A stretch of 40,491 nt of DNA, from the NCBI RefSeq assembly GCF_018986435.1, contig NZ_JAHMIN010000021.1, forward strand, positions 75,467-115,957, written 5' to 3'. Below the pieces are notes generated by a model. It was not told the origin of the DNA and did not search any database. It saw nothing but the letters and a program-made list of their open reading frames with translations. This document shows positions 7,183 through 18,406 of this stretch, in pieces (the stretch's first letter is position 1; every line of letters begins with the position of its first letter). The DNA comes from Hahella sp. HN01 (GTDB lineage Bacteria > Pseudomonadota > Gammaproteobacteria > Pseudomonadales > Oleiphilaceae). The translations under genes were made by a program, and so were the position numbers.

Positions 7183-8646
7183 ATGTCAGAGATCATTGGC
7201 CGCAGAATGCCGGTCCCCATCTCACACGAGTCATCGACGACACAACCGTTAGCGTCCATACAAAAACAATTGTCCGTAAAACCGTCCTCGTCCGTGCAGC
7301 AGCCATCGTCCCTGAAGCAAACGTCGACCCTTGCGTCCTCTGAATTCAGCGCATTCGAGCTAGGCGACGACATTGGCGACGAACACTGGTGGCGCGCTTT
7401 GCAACAGAAAGGAACGCCGCTGGTGGAGCCCCTCGCCAACGATCAGGCGCGGGTGACCTTTGTCTGGCGCGATCCGCATGGCGATGAACATCGCTCGCCC
7501 ATCCGGCGCGTGTATATCGACGTCAACTCCGTCACTAATCATCGCAGTCGCAACCCGCAAAGCCTGGAGCGCATCGCGGGAACGGATGTGTGGCGCTGGC
7601 GCACGACCTTACCGGCCAACTGGCGGGGAACTTACACGCTGGCTCCTGTCGCCAAAGATTACCTGCCGCCGAATTGGAGCGGTAGCGAAGAGCGTCAACG
7701 CATGAGCCAGCGCGTCTGGTGGCGGGATGTGATGAGTCAGGCCATCGCCGATCCGCTCAACCCCAATCAACCCTATAGCGCCAGCTGGGGCGGCGCAGCG
7801 TCCGCCCTGCATCTTCCGCAGGCGCCGGAGCAGAGGGCGTGGTTCGGTCTGGACGCCGGGGAAAACCGGCCGGGCGACGACAGCGGCGCGCTGTCGCAGG
7901 AGCTGCACTGGAGCAGTCAAACGCTGGGAAATCGCCGCAAAGTCTGGGTATTCAGCCCGGAAGAGGCGCAGGGCGACAACCTTGATCCTCGTCGACGTCC
8001 CCTGGTTATTCTGCTGGATGGTCAGCACTGGGCGACCCGCATGCCGGCGTTTTCCGCCTTGCAATATGAAACCCGCCAGGGCGCGTTGCCTCCCGCCGTG
8101 TATGTGTTGATCGACGCTATTGATGGCGAGCGTCGCAGCGAAGAACTCTGCTGCAACCCGCGTTTCTGGGAGGCGGTGCAGGACGAGCTGATCCCGCTTG
8201 CGGCCAGCGTGACGCCGTTTTCCAGTCGCGCCATGGACACCGTTGTCGCCGGACAGAGCTTTGGCGGACTGGCGGCGATGTACGCGGGGCTGGCGTTTTC
8301 CGAGCGTTTCGGCTGCGTGCTGAGCCAGTCCGGCTCTTTCTGGTGGCCTTATGTGGAGTATCTGCATGCGCCGCTTGGGCAGTGCGCAGTGCGTCGCCCC
8401 GGAGAACGCGGCGCGCTGGCGGAGCAACTGGCGCAGGGCCGCCTCAGCGCCCGGCCGTTGCGCATCTATCAGGAAGTCGGCGCGCGGGAGGATGTGATGA
8501 TCGACCTCAATGAAACCCTGCGCATAGAGCTGGAGCGCGCCGGCCATCACGTGAATTACCAATTGTTCGAAGGCGGTCACGACTGGCTTTGCTGGCGCGG
8601 CGGACTGATTGAAGGCCTGCGCTGGCTGCTGGAACAACCTGGCTGA
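7183..8646 (+). CDS. fes: Fes-type ferric catecholate siderophore esterase
   Basis: The ATG at 7183 has GGGAAGG eight bases upstream; an in-frame ATG at 7147 has no such site. The 487-residue protein has an unusual Ser/Gln-rich lead of about 45 residues (QKQLSVKPSSSVQQPSSLKQ), then an N-terminal Fes-like domain (ARVTFVWRDPHGDE). The C-terminal alpha/beta-hydrolase domain carries the nucleophile elbow GQSFGG and a late histidine in GGHDWLCWR. RPLVILLDGQHW and the paired Cys in EELCCNPRFW are typical of enterochelin esterases. The enzyme should hydrolyse the triserine lactone of the imported iron siderophore in the cytoplasm to free iron. It is the first gene of the Fur-controlled operon. Confidence 0.92.
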   Translation: MSEIIGRRMPVPISHESSTTQPLASIQKQLSVKPSSSVQQPSSLKQTSTLASSEFSAFELGDDIGDEHWWRALQQKGTPLVEPLANDQARVTFVWRDPHGDEHRSPIRRVYIDVNSVTNHRSRNPQSLERIAGTDVWRWRTTLPANWRGTYTLAPVAKDYLPPNWSGSEERQRMSQRVWWRDVMSQAIADPLNPNQPYSASWGGAASALHLPQAPEQRAWFGLDAGENRPGDDSGALSQELHWSSQTLGNRRKVWVFSPEEAQGDNLDPRRRPLVILLDGQHWATRMPAFSALQYETRQGALPPAVYVLIDAIDGERRSEELCCNPRFWEAVQDELIPLAASVTPFSSRAMDTVVAGQSFGGLAAMYAGLAFSERFGCVLSQSGSFWWPYVEYLHAPLGQCAVRRPGERGALAEQLAQGRLSARPLRIYQEVGAREDVMIDLNETLRIELERAGHHVNYQLFEGGHDWLCWRGGLIEGLRWLLEQPG

Positions 8647-8701
8647 CGGATTAATCAGACGCCGCTGTAACGGCGCGATAGCATTTAAAGGAGTCTCATC
8701 T

Positions 8702-8923
8702 ATGAATACAGAACAGCCCAACCCGTTTGACGACGAATCCCTGCCATTTCTGGTGCTGATCAACAGCCGCGGGCAATACAGTTTATGGCCGCAATTCACC
8801 TCGATTCCGCCTGGTTGGCGCAACGTCCTCGGTCCGGCCAGGCGCGCCGATTGTCTGCACTATATCGAGCAGAACTGGACCGATATCCGTCCCCGATTAT
8901 CGATTGATCCAGCAGACAAGTAG
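8702..8923 (+). CDS. MbtH-like NRPS activator protein
   Basis: AAAGGAG sits eight bases before the ATG at 8702, giving 73 residues. The family signature is complete: NSRGQYSLWPQF, then PPGWRNV, then IEQNWTDIRP. MbtH proteins bind NRPS adenylation domains and are often needed for their folding or activity. Its place between the esterase and the NRPS is the usual one in enterobactin-type clusters (YbdZ in E. coli). The 197-base gap to the NRPS start holds only short GC-rich inverted repeats and no gene. Confidence 0.95.
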   Translation: MNTEQPNPFDDESLPFLVLINSRGQYSLWPQFTSIPPGWRNVLGPARRADCLHYIEQNWTDIRPRLSIDPADK

Positions 8924-9120
8924 CGTCCTTCTATTTGTACGCAAACGGCAGGTCCTGCCTGGGTCAGGCCCTGTCTCCCGCGGCTTATCGCCGCGCCGGC
9001 GCATTCATGCGCCCGCTTATTAACACGTCAATACCCTTGCCATGTTAATAACGACGCCTGAGCGCGTCTGTCCCAACACTCCCGATTCGAATTTATCCGG
9101 CCGACAAGAGGGAAGGCATT

Positions 9121-12100
9121 GTGTTAGAAACTTCAGGTAAGAACTCTCTGGCTCCAGAGGAGGTGGAACTTCCTCTGATTGGAACCCAAATGGGCATATG
9201 GCTCGCCGATCAGATTGCGGTAGGGCGCAACAGCTACGTAGTGGCTCATTATGTGGATTTACAAGGGGCGCTGGACGCGCCTCTGTTGCAGCGTGCGATA
9301 CGCATGGGGCTGGCGGAGACGGATACTCCCCACGCCCGTTTTATTGAAGACGACAACGGCGTTCTGCAGCGCCTGCCGATGAGTCGCTGTGTCGATGACG
9401 TGGACGTTCCGGACCTGCTGGACCTGACTGCGGAGCAAGATCCCAAACGACAGGCGGGCGTGATTATGTACGACGACCTGGGTACGCCCTGGCGCGGCGA
9501 AGAGGATCAGCCGCTGTATCGGCATATGCTGATTAGAGTCGGGGCGGAGCGCTGGTTCTGGTATCAGCGCTACCATCATGTGAGCGTGGACGGCTACAGC
9601 TTCGCCGCCATCACTCGCCGCATCGCCGATATCTACAACGCCCTGCGCAAAGGCCGCGCGCCGGAAAAGAGCCGTCACACTTCCTTCGCAAAGGTCGTGC
9701 AGGAGTATCAAAGCTATCAGGCGTCCGACGCCTATGCTCAGGACCGCGCCTTCTGGTGGGATTACGCCGCGACTTTGGCGGACCCGGTGTCGCTGGCGGC
9801 GGGAGAGCGTCAAAAGGCGGGCGGATTCGCCAACGCCAATACCCTGAAACGCAGACTGCGTCTGCCGTTGCAACGCTTCGACATACCCGCCGAAACACGT
9901 CTGAACCCCAATGAAATCGCCATGGCAGGGGTTTTCGCCTATCTACGTCGAATGACCGGCCAAAAGCGAATTGTCGTGGGCATGCCGTTCATGCGACGTA
10001 TGGGATCGGTCGCCCTCAACGCCACCGGTCCGGTGGTGAATATATTGCCGGTGCAGCTGGATATGGAGGGCGCGCCGGATATCGTCAGCCTGGCGCGCCG
10101 CCTGACCTCTGAACTGGCGCGGATTCGCCGTCGTCAGCGTTACGACGCCGAGCAATTACAAAGAGATGTGGGCGTGGTGGGCTCCGGCCGAGGCCTGTAC
10201 GCCGCCACGATTAATCTGAAAATATATGATCAGGGACTCGATCTGGACGGCGTGCCCGGCGTCACTCAGGTGCTGGCGGCCGGTCCGGTGGAGGATCTGG
10301 AGTTTGGCTTGTGGCTGGAGCAGAACGCATTGGTGATCGAGCTTACCGCCAACCCGGAACGCTATGCGGATCAGGAACTGCGCCTGCATTGCGAGCGACT
10401 GGCGCATTTTCTGGAATACGCGTTGCGTCATCCTCAGGAGTCGATTGAGCAGCTTCCTTTATTGGGTCCGGGAGAACTGGCGCGCCTGCGCAACTGGTCC
10501 ACCGGACCCCGTGTGGATGCGCCCGCCCAGGCGCAAACCATTCTGGATATATTTCACGCCTGCGCCGGTCCGTTCGAACAGGAAATAGCGCTGCGCTGCG
10601 GCGATGCGTGTCTGACTTTCGCCGAACTTTCCGCCCGCGTTAACCGCCTCGGCCGTGAACTGATCGCCCAGGGATTGGCTCCGGACGATCTGGCGGCGAT
10701 CGCCTTGCCCCGGGGCGTGGACTATGTGGTGTCAATTCTCGCGGTGCTGTCGGCGGGCGCGGCGTATCTGCCGCTGGACCTGGATTATCCTCCTGAGCGT
10801 CTGGCGCTGATGCTCGAAGACGCCCAGCCGAAACTGGCGGTGACGCACGGCGTCTTGGCCCAGCACGCCCTGAAGACTTCTATCCTTTGTGTTGTACTGG
10901 ACGACTCAGCGTTGCAACAACGCATCAACGCGAGGTCCGGCGCTACGATTCGCGATGAAGAGCGCGCCGAGCCGTTACGCAGCGGTCATCTGGCGTATGT
11001 TATCTATACCTCCGGCTCCACCGGCGCGCCCAAGGGCGTGATGGTGACCCACGGCAGTCTGCTCAACTTATTGCTGTCCCATCAGGCCACGCTCTACGGC
11101 CCCGCCATGGCGCAATTGCAGGGACGTCGCCTGCGGGCGGCGCACAGCGCCTCATTTTCCTTCGACGCGTCCTGGGAGCAGTTGATCTGGCTGCTGCTGG
11201 GGCAGGAACTGCATATCTGCACGGAAGAGCAGCGACGGGACGCTCAGGCGCTGGTGGAATTGGCCCACAGCCGAGGTATCGACGCCTTTGACGTGCCGCC
11301 TTCCATGCTGCAGCAGATGCTGGATTGCGGACTGATGCAGGACGGAGCGCCTCATCCCAGTCTGGTGCTGATCGGCAGTGAAGCCGCCCCGCCCGCGTTG
11401 TGGCGCAGGGTGAAACAGTATCCGAAATTGCATGTGCACAACTTCTATGGCCCCACTGAGTATACGGTGGACGCCCTGGGCGCCGGCGTCGCCGCGGCGG
11501 ACCAGCCGGTGATCGGACGCCCGGTGGCCAATACCCGCATTTATGTGCTGGACCCGGAACTGCGCGACGCCCCGCAGGGTGTGACCGGCGAGCTCTATGT
11601 CGCTGGCGCAGGATTGGCGCGGGGCTATCTGGCGCGCCCTGGCATGACAGCGGCGCGCTTCGTGGCGAATCCGGAAGGGGAAGGCGACTTGATGTATCGC
11701 ACCGGGGATCTGGTGCGCTGGACTCCAGACGGACAGCTGGAGTTCGTCGGCCGCAGCGATCGACAAGTGAAAGTGCGCGGCTTCCGTGTGGAGCTGGGTG
11801 AGGTGGAGCATGCGCTGGAGGCGCTGCCGGGCGTGAGTGGGGCGGTGGTGACCGCGGCGACGGCGGGCGCCAGTCATCGGCTGACGGCCTATTGCACCGT
11901 TAATGAAGGCCTGCGTCACGATGACGAACAACTGCGCGATCGACTCTATCGTCAGCTGTCCGAAATGCTGCCGGACTACATGATGCCCTCCGCGCTGGCT
12001 GTCCTGCCCGCCTGGCCGCTGACGGTAAACGGCAAGATCGACAAACAGGCGCTGCCGACGATTCGTCCGCCATCGCGGCAGGGAGGAAAGGCGCCGGTTA

Positions 12101-15100
12101 CTGACGCGGAAAAACGGGTCTGCGCCGCCATCGCCCAAGTGTTGGGGCTGGAGCAGGTGGCGGTTGATGACGACTTTTTCAATCTGGGCGGCGACAGTAT
12201 TTCCGCCATGAGCCTGGGGACCGAACTGCGGCGCAGCGGCTATCAGTTGCGACCGAAGGAGGTGTTCACCCAGCGCACCGCGGCGCGTATGAGCAGAGCC
12301 ATGCAGCCGCTCAAGAAACAGAGCGGAACCGCCAGCGGTTTGATCCAGGGGCCGGTAGGCGCCTTGCCGGCGCCGAGCTGGTTTGCGGAGCATTACGGCT
12401 GGGAGCGCCGATTTGCGCAAGGCGTGCTGCTGCGTATTCCGGCGCAGATACAACCGGCGCATTTAAGGGAGGCGCTGCAGGCGCTGCAACGGGCTCATCC
12501 TGCATTACGAGCCTATATCGGCGAAGAGGGGCTGGCGATAAAAGATATCAGCGCCGGCCTCGACAGCCGAATACTCACTCGGGTTGAGGTGGCCCATGAG
12601 GCCGACTCAGAGGCCTTCGGCAAACTGACGGATGAATTGTTCGAGGCGTCCGCGGCGGAGCTGAATCCCGCCGCCGGCGTCATGATGCGCGCCTGGCGCA
12701 TCGCCGACAGAGACAACGGCGTCTGGTTAATGCTGACCTTGCATCACCTGGTGGTGGATGGCGTGTCCTGGCGGGTGCTGCTGCGCGAGCTGGAAACCGC
12801 CTGTGAAGCAGTCGCGGCCGGCGCTACGGCGATCATCCCGGCTGAGGAAACTTCTTTGCGCGATTGGTCGCGGACCTTGCATGAAGAGATTCCCGCGCGA
12901 CGTCAGGAGCTGGCGCTGTGGCGGGAAATGTTGCAAGGCTATTTGCCGTTGCTGTCCCGACGACCTCTTGATCCAGCAAAGGATACTTACAGCGCGGCGC
13001 AACACTGGCGCACCCTGGCGGACGCGATGCTGACCAGGGCGCTATTGCAATCGTTGCCGGGCGCATATCGGGCGTCGATTGACGAGATTCTTCTGGCGGT
13101 GGTAGCGAAAGCGTTTTGTGAAGAGCGCGCGGCTTCCGGCGTACGTTTTTCTCTGGAATCCCATGGGCGTGAAATCCTGCAGGAGCAGGTTGATCCCGCC
13201 CGCACCATCGGCTGGCTGACGGCGGAGTATCCGGTCACATTCGATCTGACGGCGGTCATATCGGGTCAGTATGACGCGGCGGAGCCGGTGCGGGCGGTGA
13301 AACGCAGCTTGCGGCGAATCCCGGATCATGGTCTGGGCTATGGCGTGTTGCGGTATCTGGACAAAACGAGTCGGGATGAGCTGGCGCAACTGGAGGCCGA
13401 GCACCGTCCTCAGGTGTTGTTCAATTATCTGGGGCGCTTCAATGTCGGTGAGGATTACTGGACGCCGCGTCATCTCGGTGAGCGTTTCAAAGACGCCTTC
13501 GCTGTGGACATCGATGGCGACCTGTCCATGCTGTACGGGCTGGAAATCAATATCTTCGTGGATGAAGCCAGAGGCGAGCCCCGACTGGCCATCAACTGGA
13601 CCTGGGCGGAAGGTTTGTATGATCGCTGGCTGATCGCCCGTCTGCATCAACGCATCGTGGAAAACCTGCGTGAGCTGGAACACTTCGCCGCCTACCGTCC
13701 CGGGGCGGCGGCGGATACCTTGATTGCTGCGGAGACGGTGGTCGCTGGGGTCAGCCTGGACGAAGCCATGTTGTCCGAGTTGCGTGATCGCTGCGGTCCT
13801 CTTGCGGCGGCGTTGCCTGTGTTGCCGTTGCAGCAGGGTCTGTTATTCCATGCGCAATTGGGGGAGGCGGCCAGCAAGTATAACTCCACCACACGTCTGG
13901 ACTTTCGTGGAACTCTGGATGTGGAGCGGATGCGGGATGCGCTGGAGGCGGTGTTGCGTCGTCATCCGCAAATGGCGGCGGCGTTTGATGCCGAGACTGC
14001 GACGCAACCGCTGCAATTGATTCCCCTGGTGATCGACGGCGAGCGCCGTTGGCCCTGGTCGCAATGTTATCTGGGCGACTTGCGCGGGGAGGCGTTGGAG
14101 TTGGAACTGTGGCGTCTGGAGCAGGAAGAGCTGGCGCGTGATTTCGATATCGCCGCGACGCCGGCGCAACCTCTGTTGCACGCCAGATTGATTAACCATA
14201 TCGACAACCGTCACACCCTGTTCTTAACGGCGCACCATTTGGTGGTGGACGGCTGGTCCACGCCGATTTTGCTGCGAGACTTTCTGCACGCCTATGGCGA
14301 TGGCGCGGACACCTTGACTCCTACGCATTCCGATTACGCCCAGGTGGTGCGCGACCTCTGCGCCAGAGACACGGAGGCCGCCGCCACCGCCTGGCGCGAG
14401 GCGCTGAAGGATGTCCGTCCCACCTTGTTGTTTGAAGGCGCGTCCGCGCAAGCACAGGTGAAAGAGCTGGAGCTGACTTTGCCGAAGGCGTTGGAGCAGG
14501 CGCTGCAGACCTGCTGTCGTGAACAGGGGCTGACCCTTAATACCCTGATGCAAGGCGCCTGGGCCGCCGTACTGGCGGTGTTGAGCGGCCGCGATGATGT
14601 GGTGTTCGGCGCGCCAGTATCGGGTCGTTTCAGTCCGGTGGATGGACTGGAGGAGCATGTCGGGCTGTTCAGTAACACAATACCGGTGCGCATGCGCTTC
14701 GATCCTGAGCGGCCGTTACTGGCGCAATTGCAGGGGCTGCAGGCGCAACAGGTGGCGTTGCTGGAGCACGACTGTCTGGGACTGGCGGATATTCAGCGGC
14801 TGGCGGGGACGTCGACCTTGTTCGATACCCTGCTGGTCAGTGAGAACTATCCCGATGACGATGGGCTGACCGAGCGGGATTATCTGGGCGCGGGCTTGAC
14901 CCATATTCGCAATCGTGGCTACACCCATTATCCGCTGACGATTATGGTGCTGCCTGGAGACAGCCTGCGATTGATTATCGAATATCGTGAGCCGGTGACC
15001 CAGGCGGAGGACATCGCGCAGCGGCTGCTGAGCGTGCTGGAGCAATTCGCCTATCACCCGGCGACGCCCTGGAGCCGGATGGATCTGCGCACCCAGAGCG

Positions 15101-17766
15101 AACGCTGTCTCATTGATAGCGTCAACGCCACAGACGCGGTTGTCGCCGACAGCACATTGTGCGAGTTACTGGCGGAGCAAGCGCGCAGGACGCCAAACGC
15201 GGTGGCGCTGGAAGACGAAACGCTGCGACTGAGCTATCGGCAGATGCGCGCCCAGGCCCTGGCATTGGCGCAGAAAATGCGTCGGGCGGGGGTTAATACA
15301 GGAGATATCGTCGCTGTTGCCTTGCCCCGCTGCGCGCGCCTGAGCATTGCGCTGACTGCGGTGCTGGAGAGCGGCGCGGCCTATCTGCCGCTGGATACCG
15401 GTTATCCCGACGAGCGCCTGGCCTATATGGTGCGCAACGCCGCGCCGCGTTTGATCATCACTTCTTCGGATCAGGCATCCCGTTTCCGCGCGATGGGGGA
15501 GCTGATGCTGTTTGATCAGCTGACGGCGGAAGTCGCGGAGATTGAGGAAGGTGGGATGGAAAATGAATCAGAAGCGCAACCAGCCTTATCCCAGCGGCTG
15601 ACGCCGGATCATCCCGCCTATCTGATTTATACCTCCGGCTCCACCGGCAATCCCAAAGGCGTGTTGGTGTCGCACCGGGCTATCGTCAATCGTCTGGTCT
15701 GGATGCAGGCGGAGTATGGCCTGCAATCCGACGATGTGGTGCTGCAGAAAACCCCCTGTAGTTTCGACGTGTCGGTGTGGGAGTTTTTCTGGGCGCATAT
15801 GGTGGGGGCGTCGCTGTATATGGCGCCGCCGGAGGCGCATCGCGACCCGGATGAGCTGCTGGCGCTGATCGAGCGCCACAAGGTGACGACGCTGCATTTT
15901 GTGCCATCCATGCTGGCGGCGTTTGTGAACCGCCTGCCAGCGGCTATCGCCAGTCAGGGGGAGGTTCCCTGTGGCGGATTACGTCGTGTTTTCTGCAGCG
16001 GCGAAGCGCTTTCCCGCGAACTGGCGGACTTGTATTCCGTCTACATTCGCGCCCCATTGCACAACCTTTATGGGCCCACGGAAGCGGCGGTGGACGTCAC
16101 TTATAAACAGGCGTCCGGACTGCTCGATAAAGAGCGTGATAATACGGGGTTGAGCGTGCCGATCGGACGCCCCGTCTGGAATACGCAGTTGCGTATCCTG
16201 GACCCCTTGCTGCGTCCGGCGCCGGTCGGCGTGGCGGGAGAGCTGTATCTGAGCGGCGTGCAGTTGGCGGATGGCTATCTGGGACGTCCAGACCTCACCG
16301 CCGTGCGTTTTGTCGCTGACGCTGCAGGCGAGGGCGCGCGTATGTATCGCACCGGAGATGTCGCTCGCTGGCTGCCGAATGGCGATGTGGAGTATCTGGG
16401 ACGAAGCGACGATCAGCTCAAGATCCGCGGCCAGCGTATCGAGCTGGGTGACATCGAGTCCGCCCTGCGAAGCCTGCCGCAGATCAAACGGGCGGTCGTT
16501 CACGCCCGGGTGATCAACAACGGCGACGCCGCCATGGCGGGCGCGGATAACCGCCAGCTCGTCGGCTATGTTATCCCTCATGCTGACGACATTGACGCCG
16601 ACGCCATACGCCGCCAAGTAGCGGAAGCCCTGCCGGCCCATATGGTCCCTGTCGCCATCGTGCCAGTACGCGAGTTTCCGCTGAGCGCCAATGGCAAACT
16701 GGACCGCAAAGCCCTGCCGGAACCTTCTACAGTGAAGAGTGAGACTCAGGGCAGGGCGCCCAGGCCGGGATTGGAGGCGCAGATCGCCAGTGTGTTTGCG
16801 CGTATTATGAATGTGCCGACAGTCGCTGCCGATGATGACTTTTTCGCTCTGGGAGGCCACTCACTCCTGGCGATGAACCTGGCGGCGGAACTACGCAAGA
16901 GCTTGGCGCAGCCCATATCAGTTGGCGCTATCATGACCTCGCCAACCGTGGCCCAGTTGGCGGCGTTATTGGCTGATGAGAACGCGATGAACGATCCCGC
17001 CAACGCTGGATTTGGCGAAGTCTTGCACCTGCGCGCCGGGCGCGGCGCCCCGTTATTCTGCGTGCATCCCGCCTCTGGATTCGCCTGGCAATACAGCGGA
17101 CTGGTGCGTCACCTGCCAGCGCATATTCCATTGATTGGCTTGCAGTCGCCGGGCGCTCAAGGCGCAATCGCCACCAGCGACGATATCGATGCGGTATGTG
17201 AACGTCATCTGCAAACGCTGCGACGCATTCAACCCCATGGCCCTTATCATCTGATCGGTTATTCGCTGGGCGGCACTATCGCTCACGGCCTGGCTGCGAA
17301 GCTGCGTATGCTTGGCGAAGATGTCGCCTTCCTCGGCCTGCTGGATGCATATCCCCCGGAAGGCCAGGATTGGAGCGGCCCGACGGAAGAAGAGGCGCAT
17401 GCGGAAGTCGAGCGGGAGAAGGAACAGTTCATGCTGGACGCCGAAGCCGCGGCGGATGATTTCGTTGAGAAGGAGAAGGCGGTGATGTTCAAACAAATCG
17501 TCGCCAACTACGAAGCCTCCGTAAAACTCCTCTCCACTGCGCAAACGCCGATCTATGACGGCGACATCCACATGTTCGTCGCCACCCGCACCTTACCGGA
17601 AAACTGGCAAGTGGAAGGCAGCTGGAAGCCCTACATTCGCACCATGACCCGTCACGACATTCACTGTAACCACGAAGACATCGTCTCCCCCGAGACATTG
17701 AAAACGCTGGGACCGCTGTTAAATAAACTGCTGACGGAAATGAGTGAAGGAGGTGGCGAACGCTGA
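9121..17766 (+). CDS. Two-module NRPS, C-A-T-E-C-A-T-TE, triscatecholate siderophore synthase
   Basis: The GTG start has GGAAGG four to five bases upstream; the product is 2881 residues. Domains seen: C1 (1-450, HHVSVDG at 152), A1 (460-990, YTSGSTG near 629), T1 (Ser1026 in LGGDSIS), E (1055-1500, [10 protein letters not shown] at 1208, SHGRE, FNYLGRF), C2 (1560-1990, HHLVVDGWS at 1705), A2 (2010-2530), T2 (Ser2581 in LGGHSLL), TE (2630-2881, Ser2715 in GYSLGG). C1 and A2-T2-TE closely resemble EntF. My pocket reading of A2 is DVWHFSLVDK, the EntF serine code. A1 reads about DAEDLGFVDK; the acidic E239 and D278 suggest a basic amino acid. The E domain predicts a D residue. Expected product: cyclic (dihydroxybenzoyl-D-Xaa-L-Ser)3. 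The acyl carrier partner and dihydroxybenzoate enzymes are not in the window. Confidence 0.95.
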   Translation: MLETSGKNSLAPEEVELPLIGTQMGIWLADQIAVGRNSYVVAHYVDLQGALDAPLLQRAIRMGLAETDTPHARFIEDDNGVLQRLPMSRCVDDVDVPDLLDLTAEQDPKRQAGVIMYDDLGTPWRGEEDQPLYRHMLIRVGAERWFWYQRYHHVSVDGYSFAAITRRIADIYNALRKGRAPEKSRHTSFAKVVQEYQSYQASDAYAQDRAFWWDYAATLADPVSLAAGERQKAGGFANANTLKRRLRLPLQRFDIPAETRLNPNEIAMAGVFAYLRRMTGQKRIVVGMPFMRRMGSVALNATGPVVNILPVQLDMEGAPDIVSLARRLTSELARIRRRQRYDAEQLQRDVGVVGSGRGLYAATINLKIYDQGLDLDGVPGVTQVLAAGPVEDLEFGLWLEQNALVIELTANPERYADQELRLHCERLAHFLEYALRHPQESIEQLPLLGPGELARLRNWSTGPRVDAPAQAQTILDIFHACAGPFEQEIALRCGDACLTFAELSARVNRLGRELIAQGLAPDDLAAIALPRGVDYVVSILAVLSAGAAYLPLDLDYPPERLALMLEDAQPKLAVTHGVLAQHALKTSILCVVLDDSALQQRINARSGATIRDEERAEPLRSGHLAYVIYTSGSTGAPKGVMVTHGSLLNLLLSHQATLYGPAMAQLQGRRLRAAHSASFSFDASWEQLIWLLLGQELHICTEEQRRDAQALVELAHSRGIDAFDVPPSMLQQMLDCGLMQDGAPHPSLVLIGSEAAPPALWRRVKQYPKLHVHNFYGPTEYTVDALGAGVAAADQPVIGRPVANTRIYVLDPELRDAPQGVTGELYVAGAGLARGYLARPGMTAARFVANPEGEGDLMYRTGDLVRWTPDGQLEFVGRSDRQVKVRGFRVELGEVEHALEALPGVSGAVVTAATAGASHRLTAYCTVNEGLRHDDEQLRDRLYRQLSEMLPDYMMPSALAVLPAWPLTVNGKIDKQALPTIRPPSRQGGKAPVTDAEKRVCAAIAQVLGLEQVAVDDDFFNLGGDSISAMSLGTELRRSGYQLRPKEVFTQRTAARMSRAMQPLKKQSGTASGLIQGPVGALPAPSWFAEHYGWERRFAQGVLLRIPAQIQPAHLREALQALQRAHPALRAYIGEEGLAIKDISAGLDSRILTRVEVAHEADSEAFGKLTDELFEASAAELNPAAGVMMRAWRIADRDNGVWLMLTLHHLVVDGVSWRVLLRELETACEAVAAGATAIIPAEETSLRDWSRTLHEEIPARRQELALWREMLQGYLPLLSRRPLDPAKDTYSAAQHWRTLADAMLTRALLQSLPGAYRASIDEILLAVVAKAFCEERAASGVRFSLESHGREILQEQVDPARTIGWLTAEYPVTFDLTAVISGQYDAAEPVRAVKRSLRRIPDHGLGYGVLRYLDKTSRDELAQLEAEHRPQVLFNYLGRFNVGEDYWTPRHLGERFKDAFAVDIDGDLSMLYGLEINIFVDEARGEPRLAINWTWAEGLYDRWLIARLHQRIVENLRELEHFAAYRPGAAADTLIAAETVVAGVSLDEAMLSELRDRCGPLAAALPVLPLQQGLLFHAQLGEAASKYNSTTRLDFRGTLDVERMRDALEAVLRRHPQMAAAFDAETATQPLQLIPLVIDGERRWPWSQCYLGDLRGEALELELWRLEQEELARDFDIAATPAQPLLHARLINHIDNRHTLFLTAHHLVVDGWSTPILLRDFLHAYGDGADTLTPTHSDYAQVVRDLCARDTEAAATAWREALKDVRPTLLFEGASAQAQVKELELTLPKALEQALQTCCREQGLTLNTLMQGAWAAVLAVLSGRDDVVFGAPVSGRFSPVDGLEEHVGLFSNTIPVRMRFDPERPLLAQLQGLQAQQVALLEHDCLGLADIQRLAGTSTLFDTLLVSENYPDDDGLTERDYLGAGLTHIRNRGYTHYPLTIMVLPGDSLRLIIEYREPVTQAEDIAQRLLSVLEQFAYHPATPWSRMDLRTQSERCLIDSVNATDAVVADSTLCELLAEQARRTPNAVALEDETLRLSYRQMRAQALALAQKMRRAGVNTGDIVAVALPRCARLSIALTAVLESGAAYLPLDTGYPDERLAYMVRNAAPRLIITSSDQASRFRAMGELMLFDQLTAEVAEIEEGGMENESEAQPALSQRLTPDHPAYLIYTSGSTGNPKGVLVSHRAIVNRLVWMQAEYGLQSDDVVLQKTPCSFDVSVWEFFWAHMVGASLYMAPPEAHRDPDELLALIERHKVTTLHFVPSMLAAFVNRLPAAIASQGEVPCGGLRRVFCSGEALSRELADLYSVYIRAPLHNLYGPTEAAVDVTYKQASGLLDKERDNTGLSVPIGRPVWNTQLRILDPLLRPAPVGVAGELYLSGVQLADGYLGRPDLTAVRFVADAAGEGARMYRTGDVARWLPNGDVEYLGRSDDQLKIRGQRIELGDIESALRSLPQIKRAVVHARVINNGDAAMAGADNRQLVGYVIPHADDIDADAIRRQVAEALPAHMVPVAIVPVREFPLSANGKLDRKALPEPSTVKSETQGRAPRPGLEAQIASVFARIMNVPTVAADDDFFALGGHSLLAMNLAAELRKSLAQPISVGAIMTSPTVAQLAALLADENAMNDPANAGFGEVLHLRAGRGAPLFCVHPASGFAWQYSGLVRHLPAHIPLIGLQSPGAQGAIATSDDIDAVCERHLQTLRRIQPHGPYHLIGYSLGGTIAHGLAAKLRMLGEDVAFLGLLDAYPPEGQDWSGPTEEEAHAEVEREKEQFMLDAEAAADDFVEKEKAVMFKQIVANYEASVKLLSTAQTPIYDGDIHMFVATRTLPENWQVEGSWKPYIRTMTRHDIHCNHEDIVSPETLKTLGPLLNKLLTEMSEGGGER

Positions 17767-18175
17767 TTTGGATCTGGCCTTGGGGTGGAAGCCTCAGGGC
17801 CTTTCCCTGGTCCATGGAGGGAATCTTGGAGCGTTTACAAAATGCGGAAAAATCCTCTCGTATCTCAAGTAGGTTGGAAAAGCGCAGCGCCTTCCAACAT
17901 GACCAATGCCGAAACTCATCTAACAGGCGTTTCGTAAATCGAGATAACTAGCTTATTCAATTTGAGAGGGTGCTGCATACATCTGCACATAGTTCCAAAA
18001 AAGCACACGCCTTCAAACATAATCAGGGTTTTGAGCCATTAGCTGGCATATTTCAGATTGGGCATATCGTGTTTGAACCCCATGTCTACTTGACTTGAAT
18101 TTTGATCGGGGTGCCAACAAGCTCAGCAAAAATAAGAATAGGGCGCGCAGACCAAAGCGCCATCGCGCCACTCCT
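17767..18175. other. Gene-free stretch after the NRPS
   Basis: I see no gene here and no clear intrinsic terminator for the NRPS. It holds the inverted repeat at 17873-17898 and AT-richer sequence than the NRPS. Near its right end is GGGCGCGCAGACC...GGTCT-like GC stem sequence (about 18140-18170) that matches the terminator region downstream of the intact symE at 26664-26924. It leads into the dead symE tail at 18228. Confidence 0.5.
17873..17898. repeat. Short inverted repeat
   Basis: GTTGGAA and TTCCAAC form an outer seven-base stem, and GCGC-A-GCGC an inner one. No T-run follows on either strand. It looks like a REP-type palindrome rather than a terminator. It lies about 105 bases after the NRPS stop. 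Confidence 0.55.
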
Positions 18176-18202
18176 CCGTTCGGCCTGAGCTTGTCGAAGG
18201 GC
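18176..18202. repeat. Copy of the dispersed 27-base repeat
   Basis: CCGTTCGGCCTGAGCTTGTC followed by GAAGGGC matches the common repeat core with two changes. As at the other two symE-type sites, it lies just past the symE stop codon, followed by CTTCCCAGAGCGCTAA. Confidence 0.85.
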
Positions 18203-18227
18203 TTCCCAGAGCGCTAACCCAAACCCA

Positions 18228-18268
18228 CTAACCACTCTCAGCCGTGAAAATGATCCCCCTCTGCCCAT
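18228..18268 (-). pseudogene. symE tail fragment (degenerate)
   Basis: On the minus strand the bases before a TAG at 18228-18230 read QRGIIFTAESG-stop. This aligns with the end of the intact SymE-like protein encoded at 26664-26924 (EGRIVFTAGAG-stop). The sequence after the stop (GCGCTAACCC, then the repeat, then a GGCGCG...CGCGCC stem) also matches that locus. Upstream homology stops within about 40 bases. It is a remnant of a third symE copy. Confidence 0.65.
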
Positions 18269-18300
18269 GGACTTGTCGCCAAATTGCGCGTTTGGTGATT

Positions 18301-18400
18301 CCTCGGCCTGCTGGATGCTGAAGCGGCGACATTCACATGTTCGTCGCCACCCGCACCTTACCGGAAAACTGGCAAGTGGAAGCCTCTGGGCACTTTCGTG
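18301..18400 (+). pseudogene. Internally deleted copy of the NRPS thioesterase end
   Basis: CCTCGGCCTGCTGGATGC at 18301 repeats 17331-17348 of the NRPS gene. After a short junction, about 60 bases from GGCGACATTCACATG onward repeat 17557-17617 almost exactly ([13 protein letters not shown]). The 210 bases that separate these blocks in the parent gene are missing. The tail (TGGAAGCCTCTGGGC) may match the parent gene or sequence just past its stop. It is about 700 bases downstream of the parent, and cannot make a working domain. Confidence 0.85.
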
Positions 18401-18406
18401 CCTTAG

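Noticed and set aside
7609-8823. 404-codon open frame antisense to the esterase
   Set aside because: The esterase on the plus strand has a full catalytic layout and ribosome site. The antisense peptide is low-complexity and matches nothing.
11152-12462. Long open frame (436 codons) antisense to the NRPS
   Set aside because: It lies opposite the A1 domain and adjoining part of the NRPS, which has all expected motifs. The antisense product is Arg/Gln/His-rich with no domain and no ribosome site; it is a by-product of GC-rich codon use.
18086-18268. 60-codon open frame near the NRPS downstream region
   Set aside because: It reads across the dispersed repeat (ALRQAQAERRSG) in the wrong frame for the symE tail, which explains the sequence better.
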